From Clostridia bacterium (GTDB lineage: Bacteria; Bacillota; Clostridia; TANB77; CAG-508): a DNA stretch of 20,220 nt. Location of the stretch: the NCBI GenBank assembly GCA_900754085.1, contig CAAEBO010000065.1:1-20220 (forward strand), in the 5' to 3' direction. The notes beneath the pieces were generated by a model. The model made no database searches. It saw only the letters and a program-made list of their open reading frames with translations, and was not told the origin of the DNA. Position numbers and translations under genes: made by a program. This document shows positions 13,895-20,220 of this stretch, in pieces. The number at the start of each line of letters is the position of its first letter. Within the stretch, counting starts at the first letter, position 1.

Positions 13895-15631
13895 TTATTT
13901 ATTATTTTCTACATTTTTACCAAATCTTTTAATTTTTTGAGTAGTAGTTTTTTCAAATTCTTCATCTTTAATAATAAAAGATTTTATATGTTTATAATTT
14001 GGTAATTTTTTATTGACATTTGCAACAATATCTTTAATAACTGCGAAAATTTCTTCTTTTTGAGGGATAGAAACCTTTAAATATTCTTTTATTGCATCAA
14101 TATTTGGGAAAATTTGTGCATTTACATATACATCGTCATCTTTAGAATCAGAAAGACCTGTAACTAAAGATTCAGAAATTAAAGGATTTTCATTAAGATA
14201 GTGTTCTATTTCCTCTGGATAAATATTTTTTCCATTTTGTGTAACAATAACAGTTTTTAATCTACCAGTAATGTAAAGCCAACCATCGTTATCAACTTTT
14301 CCTAAGTCACCAGTATGGAACCAACCGTCTTTAATAACTTTATTTGTTTCAGCTTCATCTTTATAATAACCAAGCATTACATTAGGTCCTTTTACTAAAA
14401 TTTCACCTACACCAGTATTATCTGGTTTATCTATTTTATAAGAAACATTTGGAATAGGAAGTCCAACAGCATCCGGTTTTATATAAAAGTCATTATTTCC
14501 AGCAACTAAAGGTGCACATTCTGTAAGTCCATATCCTTGTAAAGATTTTATATCTAAATTTTTAAAAGAATTTATAATTTCAGGTCCTAAAGGTGCGGCT
14601 CCAACTATAAATGCTCTTAGTCTACCACCAAGAGAATTTTTAACTTTTGTTTTTACTATATTCTTTAAAATGAAAGGTAAATTAGAGATTATATCTCCTT
14701 CAATATCTGCATATTTTTTAGGTAGAGATTTTCTAACAGTGTTTTCTATCTTTTTATACATTTTTTCTAAAAGTAAAGGAACACATAAAATAACTGTTGG
14801 TCTAAATTCTGAAATGTTATTTGTAATATGACGAAGTCCTTCACAATAACTAATGCAACCACCACTATAAATTACAAGTAAAAAGCCTAAAGTACATTCG
14901 TAAGTGTGGTGTAACGGTAAAATAGAAAGAACTTGGTCATTTCTTTTTACTTTAACTATACCAAAAGTAGACATTATATTAGATGTAATGTTTTTATGTG
15001 ATAAGCAGACACCTTTTGCATTTCCAGTAGTTCCAGATGTAAAAATAAGAACTTTCATTGCATCTGGATCAATTTGTATGTTATCAAATTCTTTGTCTCC
15101 TTCTTCTAAAAGATTGTAACCATTTTCTAATAATAAAGAATAAGATTCATACGAATTAGTATCTTTTTCAGAATTAAAATTTATTAATAAAATATTTTTA
15201 TTATCTATAGATTCCTTGTTTTCAGCTAAACTTTTTAAATATTTATCATCACCAAGGATAGCTTTAGCAGAAGAAACATTTAAAAAATTTATAACATCAT
15301 TAGATTGTAATTCTTTGTCTATAGGTACTACAACTCCAACAATTGTAGCAGCTAAGTAAGAAACAGCCCAATTGTAACTGTTTTTACCAATAACAGCTAT
15401 ATTTTCATCTTTTAATCCAAGGTTAATTAAAGATGTTCCTAATGCCACAACATCTTGTTTGAATTTTTGGTATGTAACCTTATAAATATTTCCAACCTTA
15501 TCTTTTAACTTAAAAGCAGGTCTTCTAGTATATCTGGCAGCAGACTTATATAATAAATCTTTTAAATCTGTAACTTCTAAAGATTTATGATATTTTTTCT
15601 TTAATTTTTCACTTAAATTTTTGTTTCCCAT
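13895..15631 (-). CDS. AMP-forming acyl-CoA synthetase (long-chain fatty acid ligase type)
   Basis: An ANL-superfamily adenylating enzyme that activates a carboxylic acid, probably a long-chain fatty acid, through an acyl-adenylate to the CoA thioester. All core motifs are present in its 578 residues: the phosphate loop LIFTSGTTGNAKG (195-207), QGYGLTECAP (365-374), GWFHTGDLGKVDNDGWLYI (436-454), GRLKTVIVTQNGKNIYPEEI (456-475) and the C-terminal lysine Lys566 in TTTQKIKR. The length fits bacterial long-chain acyl-CoA ligases; substrate length cannot be read from sequence. It is a cytoplasmic or membrane-associated protein without a signal peptide. The ATG (15629-15631) has AGGAGG (complement of 15645-15650) 13 bases upstream. 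The gene stands alone, convergent with the toxin island and divergent from pyrH. Acyl-ACP synthetase or another acid:CoA ligase activity are alternatives. Confidence 0.85.
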   Translation of the reverse strand: MGNKNLSEKLKKKYHKSLEVTDLKDLLYKSAARYTRRPAFKLKDKVGNIYKVTYQKFKQDVVALGTSLINLGLKDENIAVIGKNSYNWAVSYLAATIVGVVVPIDKELQSNDVINFLNVSSAKAILGDDKYLKSLAENKESIDNKNILLINFNSEKDTNSYESYSLLLENGYNLLEEGDKEFDNIQIDPDAMKVLIFTSGTTGNAKGVCLSHKNITSNIMSTFGIVKVKRNDQVLSILPLHHTYECTLGFLLVIYSGGCISYCEGLRHITNNISEFRPTVILCVPLLLEKMYKKIENTVRKSLPKKYADIEGDIISNLPFILKNIVKTKVKNSLGGRLRAFIVGAAPLGPEIINSFKNLDIKSLQGYGLTECAPLVAGNNDFYIKPDAVGLPIPNVSYKIDKPDNTGVGEILVKGPNVMLGYYKDEAETNKVIKDGWFHTGDLGKVDNDGWLYITGRLKTVIVTQNGKNIYPEEIEHYLNENPLISESLVTGLSDSKDDDVYVNAQIFPNIDAIKEYLKVSIPQKEEIFAVIKDIVANVNKKLPNYKHIKSFIIKDEEFEKTTTQKIKRFGKNVENNK

Positions 15632-15667
15632 ATATATTTTAATACCTCCTAATACATATAGATAATA

Positions 15668-15697
15668 ATATTACAATATGTAAAAATAAGCAAGCAA
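15668..15697 (-). promoter_or_regulatory. candidate promoter of the acyl-CoA ligase gene
   Basis: On the minus strand TTGCTT (complement of 15692-15697) is followed by an 18-base spacer and TAATAT (complement of 15668-15673). The start of transcription would lie about 30 bases before the start codon. In this AT-rich region a chance match is possible. Confidence 0.4.
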
Positions 15698-15767
15698 TAA
15701 TAATAACTAGTCGGTTACAAAAAAATACATAAATTTTAACAATAAAATTAAGAAAATATTAAAAAAT

Positions 15768-15798
15768 TATACAAATTCATAAAATTATATGATAGAAT
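15768..15798 (+). promoter_or_regulatory. candidate extended -10 promoter of the pyrH operon
   Basis: TAGAAT at 15793-15798 is preceded by TG at 15790-15791, giving the same TATGATAGAAT string as the dapF promoter. The -35 region is weak (TATACA at 15768-15773, 19-base spacing). The extended -10 may compensate. Transcription would begin near 15805, leaving a leader of about 60 bases. Confidence 0.5.
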
Positions 15799-15865
15799 AA
15801 CTTTGCTAGATTAAATTATTATAGAAATATTTAGTTTATTAAATAAGCAAGGAGAGTGTATAAAT

Positions 15866-16576
15866 TTGGAAACTAATAAGCCCTATAAAAGAGTACTTTT
15901 AAAACTAAGTGGTGAAGTACTTGCAGGAGATAAAAAAACTGGGATTGATGCAAAAGTAGTAGGAAATTTATGTGATGCAATAAAAGAAATTTCCAATTTA
16001 GGAATACAAGTTGCAGTAGTTGTTGGTGGTGGAAATTTTTGGAGAGGTAGATATGGTCACGAAATGGAAAGAACAACAGCAGACTATATGGGAATGCTTG
16101 CAACAGCAATGAACGGATTAGCTCTTCAAGATGCACTAGAAGCAAGAGGAGTATATACAAGAGTACAAACTGCTATAGAAATGAGAGAAATAGCTGAACC
16201 ATATATAAAAAGAAAAGCAATAAAACATTTAGAAAGAGGAAGAATTGTAATATTTGCGTGTGGTACAGGTAATCCTTACTTTACAACAGATACAGCAGCA
16301 GCATTAAGAGCAGCAGAAATAGATGCAGATGTAATATTATTAGGAAAATCTATAGATGCAGTATATTCAGCAGATCCAGAAATAGATAAAGATGCAGTAA
16401 AATACGACGAAATAACATACTTAGATATTTTAAACAAAGATTTAAAAGTAATGGATTCTACAGCAACATCTTTATGTAGAGATAATAATATACCATTAGT
16501 AGTTTTTGGAATAGATAACCCAGAAAATATAATAAAAGCTGCAAAAGGAGAAAAAATAGGAACAATAGTAAAATAA
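15866..16576 (+). CDS. pyrH: UMP kinase
   Basis: This cytoplasmic hexameric enzyme of the amino acid kinase family phosphorylates UMP to UDP with ATP in pyrimidine nucleotide synthesis. The 236 residues match the bacterial family. Visible motifs are LLKLSGE (11-17), VVGGGNFWRG (52-61), ADYMGMLATAMNGLALQDAL (72-91), GTGNPYFTTD (133-142) and MDSTATSLCRDN (196-207). The start is TTG at 15866, 9 bases after AAGGAGAG (15849-15856). No in-frame ATG occurs before the conserved kinase motif, so TTG is the real start. In many bacteria pyrH follows rpsB and tsf; here it leads the operon and is preceded by a divergent ligase gene. It is followed by frr after 20 bases. Confidence 0.96.
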   Translation: METNKPYKRVLLKLSGEVLAGDKKTGIDAKVVGNLCDAIKEISNLGIQVAVVVGGGNFWRGRYGHEMERTTADYMGMLATAMNGLALQDALEARGVYTRVQTAIEMREIAEPYIKRKAIKHLERGRIVIFACGTGNPYFTTDTAAALRAAEIDADVILLGKSIDAVYSADPEIDKDAVKYDEITYLDILNKDLKVMDSTATSLCRDNNIPLVVFGIDNPENIIKAAKGEKIGTIVK

Positions 16577-16596
16577 TAAAAAGAGGAGAGATTAAA

Positions 16597-17145
16597 ATGG
16601 ATTATAGTAAAATAGAAGAAAAAATGAGTAAAACAATAAATGTATATAAGGAGAATTTAGCAGAAATAAGAGCTGGTAGAGCAAACCCAGCAGTTTTAAA
16701 CAAAATAAAAATAGATTATTATGGTACACCAACACCAATTAATCAAATTGCAGGTATTTCTGTTCCAGAGGCAAGACTAATTGTAATACAACCTTGGGAT
16801 GCAAGTGCTTTAAAAGAAATAGAAAAAGCAATATTAACATCAGACTTAGGAATAAACCCAAATAATGATGGAAAATTAATAAGATTAAATTTCCCAGAAT
16901 TAAATGAAGAAAGAAGAAAAGAATTAGTAAAAGAAATTAGAAAAATGGGAGAAGATTCAAAAGTTGCAATTCGTTCTATAAGAAGAGATGGTATAGACGA
17001 ATTTAAAACTATGCAAAAAAATTCTGAAATAACAGAAGACGAATTAAAAATGGCAGAAGATAATATTCAAAAAATAACAGATAAAAGTATAGAAGAAATA
17101 GATAAATTAACAGAAGGAAAAGAAAAAGAAATAATGACTGTTTAA
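16597..17145 (+). CDS. frr: ribosome recycling factor
   Basis: A tRNA-shaped cytoplasmic factor that works with EF-G to split the 70S ribosome after termination. Its 182 residues are close to the standard 185. Recognisable parts are the helical domain start NLAEIRAGRANPAVL (20-34), the beta domain DYYGTPTPINQIAGISVPEA (40-59) followed by IQPWD, and the return helix with PELNEERRKELVKEIRKM and EITEDELKMAEDNIQKITD. The ATG is preceded by AGAGGAGAG (16582-16590). It lies between pyrH and uppS, the common arrangement in Gram-positive bacteria, with gaps of 20 and 12 bases. Confidence 0.97.
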   Translation: MDYSKIEEKMSKTINVYKENLAEIRAGRANPAVLNKIKIDYYGTPTPINQIAGISVPEARLIVIQPWDASALKEIEKAILTSDLGINPNNDGKLIRLNFPELNEERRKELVKEIRKMGEDSKVAIRSIRRDGIDEFKTMQKNSEITEDELKMAEDNIQKITDKSIEEIDKLTEGKEKEIMTV

Positions 17146-17157
17146 AAGGAGTTTAAT

Positions 17158-17871
17158 ATGGAATTAGAAAAAGAGAACTTTCCAAAGCATATTGCAATAA
17201 TAATGGATGGAAATAGGAGATGGGCAAAGCAAAGAAATCTTCCAGCAAAATTAGGACATAAAGAAGGAGCAAAAACATTAGAAAAAATAGTTAGATATGC
17301 AAACAAAATAGGTTTAAAATATATTACTGTTTATGCTTTTTCAACAGAAAATTGGAAAAGAACAGAAGAAGAGGTAAGTGCACTTATGTTACTTCTTCAA
17401 AACTATTTAGACACATATAGTAAAAGGGCAGATACAGAAAATATTAAAGTAAAAGTATTAGGAGATATTTCTGTTCTTCCAGAAGGAATGCAAAAAAGTA
17501 TAGCTAAATGCGAAGAAAGAACTAAAGACAATACAGGTGTTACATTTAATATTGCACTAAACTATGGTGGAAGAAATGAAATTTTAACAGCTGTAAAGAA
17601 AATAGCAAACAAAGTAAAAAATGGTGAATTAGATATAGAAACAATTACAGAAGAAACAATTTCAAATAATTTATATACAAAAGGAGAGCCAGATCCAGAT
17701 TTATTAATTAGAACAAGTGGAGAATTACGTACAAGTAATTTCTTACCTTGGCAAATTGTATATTCAGAATTTTTATTTTTAGATAAACTATGGCCAGATT
17801 TTACAGAAGAAGATATAGATAACGCAATTTTAGAATTTCAAAAGAGAAATAGAAAATTTGGAGGAAAATAA
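17158..17871 (+). CDS. uppS: isoprenyl transferase (undecaprenyl diphosphate synthase type)
   Basis: A cis-prenyltransferase that condenses isopentenyl diphosphate units onto farnesyl diphosphate to make undecaprenyl diphosphate, the lipid carrier for peptidoglycan and wall polymers. The 237 residues show the catalytic MDGNRRWAKQR (Asp17), GHKEGAKTLE (33-42), YAFSTENWKR (59-68) and the diphosphate-binding RTSGELRTSNFLPWQ (185-199). The usual Glu-Gln-Arg-Ile is Glu-Leu-Arg-Thr here, a small variation. AAAAGGAG precedes the ATG at 17158. The TAA stop overlaps the ATG of cdsA by one base, so translation is likely coupled. Confidence 0.96.
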   Translation: MELEKENFPKHIAIIMDGNRRWAKQRNLPAKLGHKEGAKTLEKIVRYANKIGLKYITVYAFSTENWKRTEEEVSALMLLLQNYLDTYSKRADTENIKVKVLGDISVLPEGMQKSIAKCEERTKDNTGVTFNIALNYGGRNEILTAVKKIANKVKNGELDIETITEETISNNLYTKGEPDPDLLIRTSGELRTSNFLPWQIVYSEFLFLDKLWPDFTEEDIDNAILEFQKRNRKFGGK

Positions 17872-18680
17872 TGAACATAAAAAGAGTAATTACAGGAGTT
17901 GTAGGTTTTCCTATAGTAGCATTAGTACTTATTTTAGGAAATCAAATTTTGATAGATATTGCATTTGCAATTATAGCAATTATGAGTTTTCACGAATTTG
18001 CACATGCTTTTAAAGTAAGTAATAAAGCAAATCCTTTAACATGGCTTGGCTACTTAGCATGTATTACAATCGCTTTAATACATATATTTCCTAAAGAATA
18101 TTTAATGTTAATAATAGGGGCAGTTGCGCCTATAGCAATATTAATATGTTTTATGCAAATTTTAATAACTAAAATGAAAACAACAATAATAGATGCAGCA
18201 GTTACTTTATTTGGAATATGTTATATAGTAATATTTTTAATGTTTATTCCAATAATTAGAGCTATGGAAAACGGAGTATTTTTAATTTGGTATGTAATTT
18301 TTGCTTCATGGGGGACAGATGTATTTGCATATACATTTGGAAAATTAATAGGAAAACACAAATTTAGTAAAATTAGTCCTAATAAAACTATAGAAGGCTG
18401 TGTTGGTGGAACATTAGGTTCTGTATTAATGATAATAATTTATACAATAATAATAAATAAATTCTGTGGACTTAATATTAATTATCTATTAATAGGTGGT
18501 GTTGGTCTAATTTTAAGTATATTAAGCCAAATGGGAGACTTTGCAGCATCATCTATAAAAAGATTTACAGGTATTAAAGACTACAGTAATTTAATACCAG
18601 GACATGGTGGAATGTTAGACAGGATAGATAGTATAATATTTATTGCACCATTTGCATATTTTTTATTAGTATTAATTTAA
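17871..18680 (+). CDS. cdsA: phosphatidate cytidylyltransferase
   Basis: An integral membrane enzyme that makes CDP-diacylglycerol from phosphatidate and CTP, the branch point to phosphatidylglycerol and cardiolipin. Its 269 residues contain about seven or eight hydrophobic helices. The family signature at 219-253 is complete: SQMGDFAASSIKR, then KDYSNLIPGHGGMLDRID. The start overlaps the uppS stop by one base. A 16-base gap leads to rseP. In many Firmicutes dxr lies in that gap, and it is missing here. Confidence 0.95.
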   Translation: MNIKRVITGVVGFPIVALVLILGNQILIDIAFAIIAIMSFHEFAHAFKVSNKANPLTWLGYLACITIALIHIFPKEYLMLIIGAVAPIAILICFMQILITKMKTTIIDAAVTLFGICYIVIFLMFIPIIRAMENGVFLIWYVIFASWGTDVFAYTFGKLIGKHKFSKISPNKTIEGCVGGTLGSVLMIIIYTIIINKFCGLNINYLLIGGVGLILSILSQMGDFAASSIKRFTGIKDYSNLIPGHGGMLDRIDSIIFIAPFAYFLLVLI

Positions 18681-18696
18681 TTTAGGAGGTTTCCAT

Positions 18697-19965
18697 TTGA
18701 TTAGTTTTTTAATAAGTGCTTTAAAGATAATTTTTCTATTGGGATTTTTAATATTAATTCATGAAGCAGGTCATTTCTTTGTAGCTAAACTATTTAAAGT
18801 TAAAGTTCACGAATTTGCAATAGGATTTGGTCCTAAAATTCTAGCAAAACAAGGAAAAGAAACTAAATATGAATTAAGACTAATCCCATTAGGAGGATTT
18901 GTTAGGCTAGAAGGAGAAGAAACAAGATCTGAAGATAAAAGAGCTTTTAATAATGCTAGTATACCAAAAAGAATGGCTATTGCCGCAGCAGGTGGGGCAG
19001 TAAATATTGTTTTTGGTATATTAGTATATTTTATAATAATGTCTGCAATGGGAAATAATGTGTCAACTGTAGTAGATTCAACAATTAGTGAATTTGCAGC
19101 AGAACAATATGGAATATATTCTGGTGACAAAATAGAAAAAATTAATGGAAGAAATATAAATACAAAAGCAGACATAGATGAGATATTAAAAAAATCTAAT
19201 GGTGAAGAATTAACTATACAGCTAGAAAGAAATAATGAAGAAAAAGAAATTAAATTAACACCAACTAAAAAAGAAAGTAAAAGTACAGGAATTTACGTAG
19301 CAAGTAATACAAATGGAAAAGATGAAACACAAGTATTACAAGTAGATAAAGGTAGTGCAGCAGAAAAAGCAGGAATTAAAGCAAATGACATAATAATAAA
19401 ATTTAATAACGAAGAAATAGAAGGAAAAGCAGATAAGTTAATACAAGCAATACAAAACTGTAAAGAAAATAATGTGGAAGTAGAAGTAAAGAGAGATGGA
19501 GAAAATTTTACAACTAATATAGAACTAGACTTAATTCCAACATATTATTTGGGAATAAATTTTAAACTTGCAGAAAACAACTTTACAAATAATGTATATT
19601 ATGCATTTTTTAAAACAGGTGATTTTTTAGGTTCAATTTTAGAAAATTTAAAAATGTTATTTACAGGAAAAGTTGGAATAGACCAAATGATGGGTCCAGT
19701 AGGAATTTCTAGTGTGGTGTCACAAACAACGGGAATAGCAGATTTTCTTTATATGCTTGCTATAATTTCTATTTCATTAGGTTTTACAAATCTACTTCCA
19801 ATTCCAGCATTAGATGGTGGAAAGCTATTAATACTATTAATAGAAGCAATAAGAAGAAAGCCAATGAAAGAAGAATTAGAAATAGGAATACAAATGGTAG
19901 GATTCATAATTTTAATATCATTATCAATTTTTATTTCGTATAAAGATATTTTAAGAATTTTTTAA
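18697..19965 (+). CDS. rseP: site-2 type membrane zinc metalloprotease (RseP/RasP family)
   Basis: An intramembrane M50 protease that makes the second cut in membrane-bound anti-sigma factors and clears leftover signal peptides. The 422 residues show the zinc motif HEAGH (His22, Glu23, His26) in the first membrane helix, FGPKI and RLIPLGGFVRLEGEE (61-75), two PDZ-like regions (about 130-190 and 210-280), and the third zinc ligand in NLLPIPALDGGK (Asp373). Further membrane helices lie near 92-116, 350-368 and the C-terminus. The start is TTG at 18697, 7 bases after AGGAGG (18684-18689); no upstream in-frame ATG is available. The substrate in this organism cannot be read from the window. Confidence 0.94.
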   Translation: MISFLISALKIIFLLGFLILIHEAGHFFVAKLFKVKVHEFAIGFGPKILAKQGKETKYELRLIPLGGFVRLEGEETRSEDKRAFNNASIPKRMAIAAAGGAVNIVFGILVYFIIMSAMGNNVSTVVDSTISEFAAEQYGIYSGDKIEKINGRNINTKADIDEILKKSNGEELTIQLERNNEEKEIKLTPTKKESKSTGIYVASNTNGKDETQVLQVDKGSAAEKAGIKANDIIIKFNNEEIEGKADKLIQAIQNCKENNVEVEVKRDGENFTTNIELDLIPTYYLGINFKLAENNFTNNVYYAFFKTGDFLGSILENLKMLFTGKVGIDQMMGPVGISSVVSQTTGIADFLYMLAIISISLGFTNLLPIPALDGGKLLILLIEAIRRKPMKEELEIGIQMVGFIILISLSIFISYKDILRIF

Positions 19966-19979
19966 AAAGAGGTACTAAA

Positions 19980-20220
19980 ATGAATAAAAAAGATGCAAAA
20001 TTAAAAATAAAATCAAGATATAATGTAATATTTGACTTTTTATATAATCATGCAATAACACTACTTATTATTATATTAATTTTAGTAGTATTAGTATCAA
20101 AAAATCAACTAGTAGGAATTGGAACAGTAATATTAATTGGATATTTAGTATATTTGGTTGCAAAAACTATTTACAATGCAAAAAAATATAAAAACAGTTA
20201 TTATGAATTTTATAGTGATA
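19980..20220 (+). CDS. unidentified membrane protein, 5' part only
   Basis: An ATG at 19980 follows AAAGAGG (19966-19972), 14 bases after rseP, so it belongs to the same operon. Eighty codons are visible before the window ends. A short basic N-terminus (MNKKDAKLKIKSRYN) is followed by two hydrophobic helices (about residues 24-39 and 44-60), then a polar stretch beginning with a basic segment and YYEFYSD. Two helices followed by a Tyr-rich polar start resemble small membrane proteins with a bacterial PH-like domain, but this is a guess that needs the rest of the gene. Confidence 0.65.
   Translation, partial: MNKKDAKLKIKSRYNVIFDFLYNHAITLLIIILILVVLVSKNQLVGIGTVILIGYLVYLVAKTIYNAKKYKNSYYEFYSD

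Noticed and set aside
15801..15852. Possible pairing of CTTTGCT with AGCAAGG over the pyrH ribosome binding site
   Set aside because: The predicted transcription start (about 15805) lies inside the upstream arm, so most of that arm would not be in the RNA.
15857..15877. GTG at 15857 as an alternative pyrH start
   Set aside because: It is out of frame with the kinase and reaches a stop after six codons; TTG at 15866 is in frame and well spaced from AAGGAGAG.
15873..16160. A minus-strand open frame opposite pyrH (and similar ones opposite the immunity-like genes and rseP)
   Set aside because: Its composition is almost all Leu/Phe/His, typical of an antisense shadow, and the plus-strand gene is certain.

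Overview
The window comes from a very AT-rich, low-GC Gram-positive bacterium, most likely an uncultured-type Clostridia lineage. The evidence is the strong A/T bias at third codon positions, AGGAGG-type ribosome binding sites, TTG starts, a dapL-type lysine/peptidoglycan pathway, a Sec signal peptide on a WapA-like giant surface protein, and a pyrH-frr-uppS-cdsA-rseP cluster typical of Firmicutes. This lineage call is inference; no rRNA is present.

Layout. (1) 1-78 is the tail of an upstream gene. (2) 145-2972 is a housekeeping operon behind a good sigma-A promoter: dapF and dapL (last steps toward meso-diaminopimelate) and lepB (signal peptidase I). A possible 27-residue reading frame follows and runs into an intrinsic terminator at 3068-3103. 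(3) 3151-13774 is the accessory island. It holds a 2372-residue secreted RHS/YD-repeat protein with a DNRLRE-like domain, three internal ricin-type trefoils, an RHS core and a C-terminal GIY-YIG nuclease-like toxin module. Three tandem genes of one DUF4259-like family follow with almost no spacing; the third is an in-frame fusion of two units, so there are four units in all. A bidirectional terminator closes the island. (4) 13823-13890 holds a 17-bp dyad and a 20-codon frame with a good ribosome binding site, possibly a remnant. (5) 13895-15631 (minus strand) is a long-chain acyl-CoA ligase-like enzyme. (6) 15768-20220 is a second housekeeping operon: pyrH (TTG start), frr, uppS, cdsA, rseP (TTG start) and the beginning of a membrane protein cut by the window edge. 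The dxr gene often found between cdsA and rseP in this cluster is absent here.

How the genes work together. The flanking genes serve envelope building: DAP for peptidoglycan, signal peptide removal, undecaprenyl and CDP-diacylglycerol lipid precursors, and site-2 proteolysis. The island between them looks like a contact-dependent competition module. The RHS shell would be exported by Sec and carry a nuclease tip, and the coupled downstream family would protect the producer. The most interesting part is the immunity-like array. Its members share near-identical DNA at both gene ends but differ inside, which suggests expansion by recombination into a set of protective variants. The immunity role is inferred from position and family pattern, not shown by the sequence alone.

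No gene-free stretch exceeds about 240 bases. No tRNA, rRNA, CRISPR array or intact insertion sequence was seen.
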